Below, piece after piece: positions 23,066 through 31,922 of a stretch of DNA of 64,000 nucleotides; position 1 is the first letter of the stretch, and every line of letters starts with the position of its first letter. The DNA is from Microlunatus capsulatus (GTDB lineage Bacteria; Actinomycetota; Actinomycetes; Propionibacteriales; Propionibacteriaceae). The translations under genes and the position numbers were made by a program. Where the stretch lies: NCBI RefSeq assembly GCF_017876495.1, contig NZ_JAGIOB010000001.1, positions 2,976,001 through 3,040,000 on the forward strand. The letters are read 5' to 3'. Below the pieces are notes generated by a model. The model saw only the letters and a list, made by a program, of their open reading frames with translations. It was not told the origin of the DNA and ran no database searches.

Positions 23066-25578
23066 GCTACGGCTCGAGCGGGGACACCCCGATGCGCGCG
23101 CACGACCCGCTGGACCGCACCCGCTTCCCCGTCGACGAGTGGCGGCTCAGCGAGCAGCGCTACAGCGCGGCCGACCTCGGCGTCACCGAGACGCTGTTCG
23201 CCGTCGGCAACGGCTACCTCGGGATGCGGGGCAACGTCGAGGAGGGCCGGGAGACCTTCGCCCACGGCACCTTCATCAACGGGTTCCACGAGACCTGGCC
23301 CATCCGGCACGCCGAAGAGGCGTTCGGCTTCGCCCGCGTCGGCCAGACCATCGTCAACGTCCCCGACAACAAGACCATGAAGCTCTACGTCGACGACGAG
23401 CCGATGCTGCTCTCGGTCGCGGACCTGGAGAGCTACGAGCGCAGCCTCGACTTCCGCGACGGCGTGCTGCACCGCGACATCATCTGGCGGACCCCCGGCG
23501 GCAAGCGGGTCCGGGTCACCTCCACCCGGATGGTCTCGTTCACCCAGCGGCACCTGGCGGTGCTGACCATCGAGGTGACGATGCTGGACGACGAGGCCCC
23601 CGTCGTCGTGTCCTCCCAGACCCTCAACCGCCAGGACGGCCGCGACGAGTACCACGTGCGCGCGGCGGCCATGGGCAGCGGCACCGACCCGCGCAAGGCC
23701 GAGGCCTTCGAGACCCGGGTGCTGGAGCCGCAGCTGCACTGGTGCACCGAGAACCGGATCGCGCTGGGCTACCGCTGCGCCAACTCGGGCATGACGCTGG
23801 CCGTCGGCGTCGACCACGCCATCGAGACCGACAACGCCTACACCGCCCACATCAGCGCCGACGACGACACCGGCAAGATGGTCTACCGGGTGGCCGCGCA
23901 GCCCGGCCAGCCGATCAGGATCACCAAGACCGTCTCGTACCACACCTCCCGCGGGGTGCCGGTCCGCGAGCTCGTCGACCGCGCCCGGCGCACCCTGGAC
24001 CGCACGCTGGCGGAGGGGGTCGAGGCGCAGTACGCGGCCCAGCGCCGCTGGCTCGACGCCTACTGGGACCGCGCCGACGTCGTCGTGCACGGCGAGCCCG
24101 CCCTGCAGCAGGCCATCCGCTGGAACCTCTTCCAGATCGCCCAGGCCACGGCCCGGGCCGAGCAGTCCGGCGTCCCGGCGAAGGGCGTCACGGGGTCCGG
24201 GTACGGCGGCCACTACTTCTGGGACACCGAGATCTACGTCCTGCCCTTCCTCACCTACACCTCGCCGGCGATGGCGCGCAGCGCGCTCCGGTTCCGCTAC
24301 AACATGCTGGACGCCGCCCGCCGGCGCGCCCAGGACCTGGCCCAGAGCGGCGCCCTGTTCCCGTGGCGGACGGTCAACGGCGAGGAGGCCTCGGCCTACT
24401 ACGCGGCGGGCACCGCGCAGTACCACATCGACGCCGACATCTCCTACGCCCTGTGCAAGTACGTCGCCGCCAGCGGCGACGAGGACTTCATGTGGCGCGA
24501 GGGCATCGACATCCTCGTGGAGACGGCGCGGATGTGGGCCGACCTGGGCTTCTGGCGCGAGGACGGCGACGGCTCGCGCAGCTTCCACATCCACGGCGTC
24601 ACCGGCCCGGACGAGTACACGACCGTGGTGAACGACAACCTGTTCACCAACGTCATGGCCCGCTACAACCTGGCCCAGGCCGCCGAGCTGGTCCGGCACA
24701 TGTGCGAGGACCTGCCCGAGGCCCACCGCAACGCCGTCGAGCGCCTGGAGCTGCACCCCGACGAGGTGGAGGAGTGGACCGCCGCCGCCCGCGCGATGGC
24801 CATCCCCTACGACCCGGTCACCGGCATCAACCCCCAGGACGCGCAGTTCCTCGACCGGGAGGTGTGGGACCTGCGGCAGACGCCGGAGGACAAGCGGCCG
24901 CTCATGCTGCACTACCACCCGCTGGTCATCTACCGGTTCCAGGTGCTCAAGCAGGCCGACGTCGTGCTGGCCCTGTTCCTGCAGGGCGACCACTTCTCGA
25001 GCGAGCAGAAGCGGCTCGACTTCGAGTACTACGACCCGATCACCACCGGTGACTCGACGCTGTCGGGGGTGGTCCAGTCGATCATCGCCGCCGAGGTGGG
25101 CTACCGCGACCTCGCGCTGCGCTACTTCCACAGCTCGCTGTTCGTCGACCTCGCCGACCTGCACGGCAACGCCAGCGACGGCGTGCACGTCGCCTCCACC
25201 GGCGGGGTCTGGAACGCCCTCGTCTACGGCTTCGGCGGGATGCGCGACTACGACGGCGACGTCACCTTCGACCCGCGGCTGCCGGCGGACTGGGAGGGCC
25301 TGACCTTCCGGCTCGCCCTGCACGGCACCCGGCTGGAGGTCCACCTCACCGCCGACGCCATCCGGTTCACCGTGCTGGAGGGCGACCGGGCCGAGCTCAA
25401 GGTGCGCGGCCGCCGCTACACGGTCAAGGCCGGCCCGCCGCTGACGGTCCCGCTGGAGGGCCAGGGCCCCTCGGTCCAGGGGGCGATCGTCCTGCAGACC
25501 GGCGAGCGCCGGCCCGACGGCAGCCTCATCACCGCCTCCGTGCCGCAGGCCGCCGTCCGCCGGCTGCACGTCGGCTGA
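23062..25578 (+). CDS. GH65 disaccharide phosphorylase (maltose/trehalose/kojibiose type)
   Basis: An 838-residue glycoside hydrolase family 65 protein. The N-terminal beta-sandwich (about 30-290) has ETLFAVGNGYLGMRGNVEEG; the (alpha/alpha)6 barrel has GHYFWDTEIYVLPFL and HGVTGPDEYTTVVNDN, where Glu518 is the general acid. Such enzymes split an alpha-linked glucose disaccharide with phosphate, giving beta-glucose 1-phosphate and glucose. Whether the substrate is trehalose, maltose, kojibiose or nigerose cannot be told. The ATG at 23062 overlaps the beta-PGM stop by four bases, which fixes the start and the pathway link. Confidence 0.93.
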   Translation: MSYGSSGDTPMRAHDPLDRTRFPVDEWRLSEQRYSAADLGVTETLFAVGNGYLGMRGNVEEGRETFAHGTFINGFHETWPIRHAEEAFGFARVGQTIVNVPDNKTMKLYVDDEPMLLSVADLESYERSLDFRDGVLHRDIIWRTPGGKRVRVTSTRMVSFTQRHLAVLTIEVTMLDDEAPVVVSSQTLNRQDGRDEYHVRAAAMGSGTDPRKAEAFETRVLEPQLHWCTENRIALGYRCANSGMTLAVGVDHAIETDNAYTAHISADDDTGKMVYRVAAQPGQPIRITKTVSYHTSRGVPVRELVDRARRTLDRTLAEGVEAQYAAQRRWLDAYWDRADVVVHGEPALQQAIRWNLFQIAQATARAEQSGVPAKGVTGSGYGGHYFWDTEIYVLPFLTYTSPAMARSALRFRYNMLDAARRRAQDLAQSGALFPWRTVNGEEASAYYAAGTAQYHIDADISYALCKYVAASGDEDFMWREGIDILVETARMWADLGFWREDGDGSRSFHIHGVTGPDEYTTVVNDNLFTNVMARYNLAQAAELVRHMCEDLPEAHRNAVERLELHPDEVEEWTAAARAMAIPYDPVTGINPQDAQFLDREVWDLRQTPEDKRPLMLHYHPLVIYRFQVLKQADVVLALFLQGDHFSSEQKRLDFEYYDPITTGDSTLSGVVQSIIAAEVGYRDLALRYFHSSLFVDLADLHGNASDGVHVASTGGVWNALVYGFGGMRDYDGDVTFDPRLPADWEGLTFRLALHGTRLEVHLTADAIRFTVLEGDRAELKVRGRRYTVKAGPPLTVPLEGQGPSVQGAIVLQTGERRPDGSLITASVPQAAVRRLHVG

Positions 25579-25591
25579 CCGGCCCGAACCA

Positions 25592-25703
25592 CCGCTCCCT
25601 GAGCCTGTCGAAGGGCCCCTCGACCACCGCTCCCCGAGCCCCCGGACCACCGCTCCCTGAGCCTGTCGAAGGGGCCGGAGAGCCCCTCGACAGGCCGGGG
25701 ACT
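25592..25703. repeat. Cluster of dispersed repeats after the GH65 gene
   Basis: Two good direct copies of CTCCCTGAGCCTGTCGAAGGG (25595-25615 and 25654-25674), a decayed copy between them (about 25629-25645), and a partial inverted copy CCCCTCGACAGGCC (25683-25696). They fill the whole gap between convergent genes. Arms of the second copy and the inverted one can pair. Confidence 0.75.
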
Positions 25704-27160
25704 CAGCGGTCGTCGTCGCCGGTCAGGGCCTCGGGGTCCTTGACGTAGGTCTTGCGGCCCCAGAGGGCCCGGTTGAGGAACCAGGTGAGCGCCCAGAGCC
25801 CGACGCCGATGGCCAGCAGGATGCCGGCGATCGTGTACTGCTCGGAGGCCCGGCCGGTCCAGGGGCCGACGAGGTAGGCGCACAGCAGGGCGCCCAGGAC
25901 CGGCAGCACGGTGGGCGCGCGGAAGTGCCGGTGCTCCTGGGGGTCCTTGCGCAGCACGAGGCAGCAGACGTTGACGACGGTGAAGACGCCCAGCAGCAGC
26001 AGGGCCGTGGTGCCGCCGAGGGCGCTGACCCGGCCGACGAGGGTGACGAGGCCGAAGGCCAGCAGGGTGGTGAAGACGATGGCGACCCAGGGCGTCCGGC
26101 GGCCCGGCAGCACCCGTCCGAGCGCCGGCGGGAGCACCCGCTGGCGGGCCATCCCGTACAGCAGCCGGCTGGCCATGAGCATGTTGATCAAGGCCGAGTT
26201 GGCCACCGCGAACATGGAGATCAGCGGGAAGATCTGGTCGATCGGCAGGTCCGGCGCGCCCGCCGTCACCACCTTGAGCAGCGGCGCGTCCCCCTCGCCC
26301 AGCTCCCCGGCCGGCACGATCGCGATCGCGGAGATCGAGACCAGGACGTAGATCACGCCGGTGATGCCCAGCCCGGTGAGCATGATCTTCGGGAACACCT
26401 TCTCCGGCTCGTGCACCTCCTCGGCCATGTTGACCGAGTCCTCGAAGCCCACCATGGCGAAGAAGGCCAGCGAGGTGGCCGCGGTGACGGCGATGAAGAT
26501 CGACTTGTCGTCGGGGGTGTCGAAGACCACCACCCGGCCGAGGTCGGCCTTGCCGCCGGTGATCGCGAAGAAGCCGATGAAGATCACGATCAGCAGGCCG
26601 CTCAGCTCGACGCAGGTCAGCACGATGTTGGCGTAGACGCTCTCGGCCACGCCGCGCAGGTTGATCAGCCCGACGAGGGCGAGGAACAGCACCGCCAGCA
26701 CCGTCGTCAGGCCGTCGCTGACCGACACCTCGGCCAGGCCCAGCCAGTCGGCGCGGACGACGTTGACCATGGCCTCCAGGTTCGCCGCGAAGGCCCGCGA
26801 CGCCGTCGAGGCCGAGGTGATGCCCGAGCAGGTGACGGCGAAGGCCATCAGGAAGGTGACGAAGTGGACCCCGAAGGCCTTGTGCGCGTAGAGCGCCGCG
26901 CCGGCGGCCTGTGGGTACTTGGTGACCAGCTCCAGGTAGGAGAAGGCGGTGATCGTCGCGACGACGAAGGCCAGCAGGAAGGGCAGCCAGACGACGCCCC
27001 CGACCTCCTTCGCGACCGTGCCCGTCACGGCGTAGATGCCGGTGCCGAGGATGTCGCCGACGATGAAGAGCAGCAGCAGCTTCGGGCCCATGACCCGCTT
27101 GAGCTCGGGCTGCTCCGGGAGCGCGGTGCCGGCTGCGGTGGACGGGGCGTTGGCGACCAT
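25703..27160 (-). CDS. APC-superfamily amino acid permease
   Basis: A 485-residue inner-membrane transporter with about twelve hydrophobic segments. The first helix has GDILGTGIYAVTGTVAKEVGG, the unwound Gly-rich helix typical of APC permeases. The fourth to sixth helices include ELSGLLIVIFIGFFAITGG and a conserved FFAMVGFEDSVNMAEEV. Substrate not assignable from sequence; amino acid or amine uptake is likely. GGAGGA lies seven bases before the ATG. TAGACT at 27212-27217 (minus strand) gives a short 50-base leader. Confidence 0.88.
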   Translation of the reverse strand: MVANAPSTAAGTALPEQPELKRVMGPKLLLLFIVGDILGTGIYAVTGTVAKEVGGVVWLPFLLAFVVATITAFSYLELVTKYPQAAGAALYAHKAFGVHFVTFLMAFAVTCSGITSASTASRAFAANLEAMVNVVRADWLGLAEVSVSDGLTTVLAVLFLALVGLINLRGVAESVYANIVLTCVELSGLLIVIFIGFFAITGGKADLGRVVVFDTPDDKSIFIAVTAATSLAFFAMVGFEDSVNMAEEVHEPEKVFPKIMLTGLGITGVIYVLVSISAIAIVPAGELGEGDAPLLKVVTAGAPDLPIDQIFPLISMFAVANSALINMLMASRLLYGMARQRVLPPALGRVLPGRRTPWVAIVFTTLLAFGLVTLVGRVSALGGTTALLLLGVFTVVNVCCLVLRKDPQEHRHFRAPTVLPVLGALLCAYLVGPWTGRASEQYTIAGILLAIGVGLWALTWFLNRALWGRKTYVKDPEALTGDDDR

Positions 27161-27255
27161 GGTGGGTCCTCCAGGCGGGCCGGGGATGGGGAGGCCGTGC
27201 GGTTGCGCCGCAGTCTAGGGGTGGGGCCGCCCCGGCGGGCACCTCCGGACCGGGC

Positions 27256-28551
27256 TCAGCCCGGCTCGTGCCCCAGCGCCGCCAGCCGCTCGTCGAGGAA
27301 CGCCCGCTCGGCGGCGGCGCCGGTCAGGGCCCGCGCCCGGCGGTAGGCGTCCGCCGCCTCGGCGCTCCGGCCCAGTCGCGCCAGCAGGTCGGCCTCGACG
27401 GCCGGCAGGTAGGGGTAGTCCGCCAGCCGGCCGCCGGCGGCGACCCCCCGGACCTCGGCGAGCGCCGCCGCGGGCCCGTGCACCTCGGCCAGGGGGACCG
27501 CGCGGTTGAGGGCGACCACCGGCGAGGGCCACAGCGCCAGCAGCGCGTCGTAGAGCCCGAGCAGCTGGGGCCAGTCGGTCGCGGCGTGGCTGGGGGCCTC
27601 GGCGTGCACGCAGGCGATCGCCGCCTGCAGGGTGTAGCGACCCGCCCGCGGGCTGGGCAGGGCCGCCATCACCAGGGCCCGGGCCTCGGCCAGCGCTGCC
27701 CGGTCCCAGCGGGAGCGGTCCTGCTCGGCCAGCCGCAGCAGCCGGCCGGTGGAGGAGAGGCGGGTGGCGCGGCGGGCGTCGGTGGCCAGCAGCAGGGCCA
27801 GCAGGCCGTCGACCTCCGGCTCGCCGGGCACCAGGGCGCGCAGCACCCGTGCCAGCCGGAGCGCCGCCTCGACGAGGTCGGGACGGACCAGGTCCTCGCC
27901 CGAGGGTGCCGTGTGCCCGGTGGTGAACAGCAGGTGGACCACGTCGAGGACCCCCGCCAGCCGTCCGGGCAGCTCGTCGGCGCCGGGGAGCCGGAAGGGG
28001 ATGCGGGAGCCGGCGATCTTGCGCTTGGCCCGGGTGAGCCGGGCGGCCATCGTGGCCTCGGGGACCAGGAAGGCCCGGGCGATGTCCGCCGTGGCCACGC
28101 CGCAGACCAGCCGCAGGGTCAGGGCCACCTGGGCCTCCGCGGCCAGCGCGGGGTGGCAGCAGAGCAGCACCAGCCGCAGCCGCTCGTCGCGCACCGCGCC
28201 GTCGGGGTCCTCGACGACCGGCCGCTCCTCCCCGCCGGCCCCCTCCACGCTGACCTCGTCCACGCGCGCCTCCTCGGGCTCGACCAGCAGCGGCAGCTTG
28301 GCGCGCAGGGTGCTCGCGCGGCGGACCGCGTCGACCCCGCGCCGCCGGGCCGTCGTCGTCAGCCAGGCGGCCGGGTTGGCGGGGACGCCGTCGACGGGCC
28401 AGCTCCGCAGGGCGGCCGCGTAGGCCTCCTGCACGCACTCCTCGGCGAGGTCCAGGTCGCGCACCGTGCGCACGGTGGCGGCCAGCACCAGGCCCCAGGA
28501 CTCGCGGTGGGCGTCGGCGAGCGCCGACGCCACCGCGGACCCTGCGCTCAC
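27256..28551 (-). CDS. ECF42-type RNA polymerase sigma factor with C-terminal helical extension
   Basis: A 431-residue extracytoplasmic-function sigma factor. Region 2 (DLDLAEECVQEAYAAALRSW) and region 4 (GVATADIARAFLVPEATMAA, RLTRAKRKI) fill the first 180 residues; the rest is the long TPR-like extension of the ECF42 group, including YTLQAAIACVHAEA and GLYDALLALWPSPVVALNRA. ECF42 factors have no anti-sigma factor and act with DGPF (YCII-related) proteins. The partner is encoded directly upstream, its stop 10 bases before this GTG start. Targets are usually DGPF genes themselves. Confidence 0.93.
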   Translation of the reverse strand: MSAGSAVASALADAHRESWGLVLAATVRTVRDLDLAEECVQEAYAAALRSWPVDGVPANPAAWLTTTARRRGVDAVRRASTLRAKLPLLVEPEEARVDEVSVEGAGGEERPVVEDPDGAVRDERLRLVLLCCHPALAAEAQVALTLRLVCGVATADIARAFLVPEATMAARLTRAKRKIAGSRIPFRLPGADELPGRLAGVLDVVHLLFTTGHTAPSGEDLVRPDLVEAALRLARVLRALVPGEPEVDGLLALLLATDARRATRLSSTGRLLRLAEQDRSRWDRAALAEARALVMAALPSPRAGRYTLQAAIACVHAEAPSHAATDWPQLLGLYDALLALWPSPVVALNRAVPLAEVHGPAAALAEVRGVAAGGRLADYPYLPAVEADLLARLGRSAEAADAYRRARALTGAAAERAFLDERLAALGHEPG

Positions 28552-28561
28552 GGTGCCGGGC

Positions 28562-28918
28562 TCACGGAGTCGGGCGCTGCAGCACCCCGCCGCTGTGCAC
28601 CGGCCGGACCTCGACGCCGCCGCCCGCGCGCACCACGGGGTTGGTGCGGGCGATCGCCAGCGCCGCGTCGAGGTCGGGCGCCTCGAGGACGTAGAAGCCG
28701 GCCACCACCTCCTTGGCGTCGACGAACGGGCCGTCGGTGACCCCGTCGGTGCGGACGGAGGTGGCCAGCTCGCGCGGGGTCAGGGCGTAGGCGACGAGCA
28801 TCGAGCCCGAGGCCGTCAGCTCCTCGGCGTGCCGGTCGTGGACCTCGGTGTCGGCCGCGGTGGCCTCGGGGGCGTGCGCGGAGTCGTCGGCGTAGATGAG
28901 GACGGCGTACTGGGCCAT
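28562..28918 (-). CDS. DGPF-domain (YCII-related) protein, ECF42 partner
   Basis: A 118-residue ferredoxin-like-fold protein of the YCII/DGPF family. The name motif is present as TDGPFVDAKEVVAGFYVLEA; the protein starts AQYAVLIYADDS. It is the standard neighbour of ECF42 sigma factors and is usually under their control, with the sigma C-terminal domain as the suspected contact. The catalytic role is unknown. The ATG at 28918 has AGGAG-like sequence (minus AGGAGAGACCG) eight bases upstream. It is the first gene of the two-gene unit. Confidence 0.9.
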   Translation of the reverse strand: MAQYAVLIYADDSAHAPEATAADTEVHDRHAEELTASGSMLVAYALTPRELATSVRTDGVTDGPFVDAKEVVAGFYVLEAPDLDAALAIARTNPVVRAGGGVEVRPVHSGGVLQRPTP

Positions 28919-29018
28919 CGGTCTCTCCTCCTGTCGGGGTGGGCGATGTGCCCACACCCTCTCGTCGAACGGCGGCGGCCGGATCGACAGCCCCGCCGTC
29001 GCCGACCTCCGGGGCGGG

Positions 29019-29618
29019 CTACGGGGCGGCGGCGGGGGCGACGACCGTCGTCATCACGCAGTTGCCCTTCCCCTTCGGCCGCTCGTAGGTGAAGCCCAGA
29101 CGTTCGTACATCGTCCGGGTGGCGTTGTACAGGAACGAGGACGACGGCTTGGCGCCCGGGGCGAGGTCGTGGGGGTAGGACTCGACCCGGCCGCCGCCCG
29201 CGTCGGCGATCAGGGCCAGGGCTCCCCGGACGGCGACGGCGGCCACCCCGCGGCGCCGGTGGTCGCGGTCCACGAACAGGCAGGTGATCCGGTAGTCGGG
29301 CGTCTGCACCAGGCCCGCCTCCCACTGCTTGCGGTGGTGGATGTTCGGCAGCTCCTCCACGGGGCCGTACTCGGCCCAGGCGATGGCGGCGCCGTCGCGC
29401 ACCACCAGGGCGGCGTGCGCGCGGCCCTCCGCCACGAGCGTCTGCTTGAGCTCGCGGCTCTCCACCCCGGCCAGCTCCGGGGTGCGGTGGAACCAGGTGC
29501 ACCAGCACCCGCCCCACACGCCGTTGTGCTTCTCGGCGAGCGCCGCGAACAGGTCCCAGGTCGACGGACCCAGGGGCTCGACGCGGTAGCCGGCGACGTC
29601 GACGTCGGTCTCTCCCAT
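29019..29618 (-). CDS. GNAT-family N-acetyltransferase
   Basis: A 199-residue GNAT-fold protein. The acetyl-CoA loop is VDRDHRRRGVAAVAVRGAL (about 116-134), and RTMYERLGFTYERPKGKGNC is the terminal strand pair. A Cys/Trp-rich early segment GVWGGCWCTWFHRTP is a recognisable mark of one uncharacterised actinobacterial GNAT group. Substrate unknown. TAGAGT (29625-29630) lies six bases before the ATG, so the mRNA is probably leaderless. It is divergent from the XRE regulator gene at 29743. Confidence 0.85.
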   Translation of the reverse strand: MGETDVDVAGYRVEPLGPSTWDLFAALAEKHNGVWGGCWCTWFHRTPELAGVESRELKQTLVAEGRAHAALVVRDGAAIAWAEYGPVEELPNIHHRKQWEAGLVQTPDYRITCLFVDRDHRRRGVAAVAVRGALALIADAGGGRVESYPHDLAPGAKPSSSFLYNATRTMYERLGFTYERPKGKGNCVMTTVVAPAAAP

Positions 29619-29695
29619 GCCGGCACTCTAGGAGCGATCCCGGACGGTCGGCGTCCTCGTTCTCTCACGGGACCACCACCCGCCCGGAGGGTGGT

Positions 29696-29731
29696 GCTTG
29701 CTGCCGCTTGCGTCTGCTTGCAATTGCAAGC
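29696..29731. promoter_or_regulatory. Phased GCTTGC operator array before the XRE regulator
   Basis: GCTTGC occurs at 29696, 29706 and 29716, and its inverse GCAAGC at 29726, all exactly 10 bases apart. The last two form a perfect 16-base palindrome GCTTGCAATTGCAAGC ending 11 bases before the XRE start. Ten-base phasing puts all half-sites on one DNA face, as expected for cooperative binding of an autoregulator. Confidence 0.6.
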
Positions 29732-29742
29732 ACCATGGACGG

Positions 29743-30201
29743 GTGAGCCGCATCCGACCGACGCGCCTCGGTGACCAGCTGGGCACCGTGGGCGACTTCA
29801 TCGCCGCCCAGCGGCGGTCGGCCGAGCTCTCGCTGCGCCAGCTCGCCGAGCAGACGGGCATCTCCAACCCCTACCTCAGCCAGATCGAGCGCGGTCTGCG
29901 CAAGCCGTCGGCCGAGGTCCTGCAGCAGCTCGCCCAGGCCCTCCGGGTCTCGGCCGAGAGCCTCTACGTGCGCGCCGGGATCCTCGACCCCGACGACCAC
30001 CGCAGCACGACGGTCGAGATGGCCGTGCTGGCCGACCCGGGGCTCACCGAGCGGCAGAAGCACGTGCTGCTGGAGATCCACACCTCCTTCGTGAAGGAGA
30101 ACGAGCGCGCCGCGGCCGACCGGGCCGAGGCCGCCCCCGCACCGAACACCCCCGCACCGACCGGGGCCGGGTCCGACCCGGCGCCGGACCCCGCTCCCTG
30201 A
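29743..30201 (+). CDS. XRE-family HTH regulator upstream of the HbhA-like gene
   Basis: A 152-residue protein with an N-terminal helix-turn-helix (about 9-70): IAAQRRSAELSLRQLAEQTG and then NPYLSQIERGLRKPSAEVLQ. A short helical segment follows (LTERQKHVLLEIHTSFVKEN), and the tail is Pro/Ala-rich and disordered. Mycobacteria have the same order, an XRE regulator (Rv0474) directly before hbhA (Rv0475). The GTG at 29743 is chosen because the operator-like palindrome lies right upstream; a TTG at 29698 would extend through that palindrome. It is followed after 43 bases by the HbhA-like gene. Confidence 0.87.
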   Translation: MSRIRPTRLGDQLGTVGDFIAAQRRSAELSLRQLAEQTGISNPYLSQIERGLRKPSAEVLQQLAQALRVSAESLYVRAGILDPDDHRSTTVEMAVLADPGLTERQKHVLLEIHTSFVKENERAAADRAEAAPAPNTPAPTGAGSDPAPDPAP

Positions 30202-30244
30202 CCGCCCGCACCACCGTCCACCGAACCCGCCCTGGAGGCACACC

Positions 30245-31117
30245 GTGACCAGCACCCCCGACCCCACCCCGGTCGACCCCACCCCCCTCGACCCCACGCC
30301 CGTGAACCCCACCCCCGTCGACCCCGACCTCGCCACCGGCTGGGTGGACCCGACGGCGGTGGAGACGCCGCTGGTCGAGGAGCCGGTCCCCGGCCCGCAG
30401 GGCGTCCCGCTGCAGGACGACGCGCCGGCCCGCGAGGACGTGCGGCAGCGCGCCGCCGAGACCGCGGCCGCCATGCGGGAGTCCGACCTCAAGGCCATCT
30501 ACGCCGCCGCCGGCGCGACCCAGGTGATCGTCGGCGCCGTCCGCGAGACGGTCACCGAGACCTCCCGCTGGGCCAGCGCCCGGCTGGCGGAGCTGCGGTT
30601 CCGCCGGGCCGAGCTGGCCAAGCAGGCCGAGGAGATGCGCCAGCGCGCCGAGGGCCTGCCCGAGGACGTCAAGGCCGTGCCCGAGGTGGCGCGCACCCGC
30701 GCGGCCGACCTGCAGCAGCAGGCGACGGGGACCTACAGCGAGCTCGCCGACCGCGGCCAGCGCGCCCTCTCCGGCGTCCGGGCCGACGTCGTCAACCGCA
30801 TCGACCCGGCCTTCGACCGGCTCGCCGAGCGCCTCGAGGCCGCCCGTCGGGCCATCCGCGGGGCCGCGGTGCAGACCCCCGTGCCGCCGGTCCCGGCGCC
30901 GGTCGCCGAGCCGGCCGCCCCGACCCCGGCCGCACCGGTCGCCGAGAGCCCGGTGCCCGGTCCGGTGGTCGCGGAGCCCGTCGTCGCCGACGTCGACGAC
31001 GCCGTCGTGGTGGAGCCGGTCGTGGTGGAGGACGTGACCCCCGAGCCGGTCGTCCCCGCGCCCGACAGCACCGCCCCGGACCGCACCGCCGACGAGGACA
31101 CCCACCCGGAGCGCTGA
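30245..31117 (+). CDS. HbhA-like coiled-coil protein with acidic, proline-rich tail
   Basis: A 290-residue protein. Residues 4-28 are PTP-type repeats (DPTPVDPTPLDPTP). A helical core (about 60-205) aligns in pattern with mycobacterial heparin-binding hemagglutinin: DLKAIYAAAGATQVIVGAVR, a long Ala/Glu/Arg coiled coil, then TYSELADRGQRALSGVRADV. The C-terminus is Pro/Val/Ala/Glu-rich, not Lys-rich, so the heparin-binding repeats of HbhA are absent. No signal peptide, as in HbhA. A role in surface, lipid or nucleoid contact is possible; adhesion is not supported. A strong terminator follows. Confidence 0.78.
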   Translation: MTSTPDPTPVDPTPLDPTPVNPTPVDPDLATGWVDPTAVETPLVEEPVPGPQGVPLQDDAPAREDVRQRAAETAAAMRESDLKAIYAAAGATQVIVGAVRETVTETSRWASARLAELRFRRAELAKQAEEMRQRAEGLPEDVKAVPEVARTRAADLQQQATGTYSELADRGQRALSGVRADVVNRIDPAFDRLAERLEAARRAIRGAAVQTPVPPVPAPVAEPAAPTPAAPVAESPVPGPVVAEPVVADVDDAVVVEPVVVEDVTPEPVVPAPDSTAPDRTADEDTHPER

Positions 31118-31130
31118 CCCGGGGACGACA

Positions 31131-31163
31131 GGAGGCGGGCACCCCGTGGGGGTGCCCGCCTCC
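31131..31163. terminator. Strong bidirectional terminator
   Basis: Inverted repeat GGAGGCGGGCACCCC (31131-31145) and GGGGTGCCCGCCTCC (31149-31163), perfect 15-base stem with a GTG loop, between the convergent HbhA-like gene (stop 31117) and the L,D-transpeptidase (stop 31182). Confidence 0.85.
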
Positions 31164-31181
31164 GGCGCGTCGTGGTGGTGC

Positions 31182-31922
31182 TCAGCTGCGGTAGACGACC
31201 ACCCGGTCGCCGTTGCGCACCTGGTCGAACACCCAGCGGATGCCGGCCTTGTCGCGGATGTTGACGCAGCCGTGGCTGCAGCCGTTGTAGCCGCGGGCCG
31301 CGAAGTCGGCCGAGTAGTGCACGGCCTGGCCGCCGCTGAAGAACATCGCGTAGGGCATCGGCGTGTGGTAGATCGACGAGACGTGGTCGCGGCTCTTCCA
31401 CAGCACGGAGAACTTCCCCTCGCGGGTGCGCATGCCGGCGCAGCCGAAGCGGGCGTCGAAGGTGCGGACCACCTTCGAGTCCTCCAGGTAGTAGAGCTTG
31501 TCCTTCGTCTTGTCGATGCACAGCGCCCGGCCGTCCACCTTGCACCGCTTGTCCAGCTTGGGCGAGGCCTTCGTGATCTTGATCTTGCCGGTCTTGGCGA
31601 CCAGCTTCTTCCAGGTCGTCCTGCTGACCTTGCCGTTGGCCCCGAGCCCCTGGGACTTCTGGAACTTCTTCACCGCCGCCTCGGTCTTGGTCCCGAAGTA
31701 GGAGGTGACCAGCCCGGAGTCGAGGGCCTTCGCCTTCACCAGCCGCTGCTGCAGCGCCTTGACGCCCCCGTTGGTCTGGCCCTTCTTCGGCGCCGTGTAC
31801 GTCGTCGAGACGTAGCTGGTGGCGGCCTGCGCGGCCGGCGCGACCGGCTCCGTGCCGGACACGGCCCCGATGAGGGCGGTCGCCATGACCACGCCCAGCA
31901 GCAGCCGGATGACCTTCTTCAT
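31182..31922 (-). CDS. Secreted L,D-transpeptidase with a peptidoglycan-binding domain
   Basis: A 246-residue exported enzyme that forms 3-3 peptidoglycan cross-links or attaches proteins. The signal peptide is residues 1 to about 34 (KK, then VIRLLLGVVMATALIGAVSG, cleavage after AQA). A PG_binding_1 domain follows (about 45-110: GGVKALQQRLVKAKALDSG). The YkuD catalytic domain has HYSADFAARGYNGCSHGCVN with catalytic Cys219 and His217. The mature part is strikingly Lys-rich for this GC-rich genome, as suits a wall-bound protein. AAGGGG precedes the ATG by six bases. Confidence 0.93.
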   Translation of the reverse strand: MKKVIRLLLGVVMATALIGAVSGTEPVAPAAQAATSYVSTTYTAPKKGQTNGGVKALQQRLVKAKALDSGLVTSYFGTKTEAAVKKFQKSQGLGANGKVSRTTWKKLVAKTGKIKITKASPKLDKRCKVDGRALCIDKTKDKLYYLEDSKVVRTFDARFGCAGMRTREGKFSVLWKSRDHVSSIYHTPMPYAMFFSGGQAVHYSADFAARGYNGCSHGCVNIRDKAGIRWVFDQVRNGDRVVVYRS

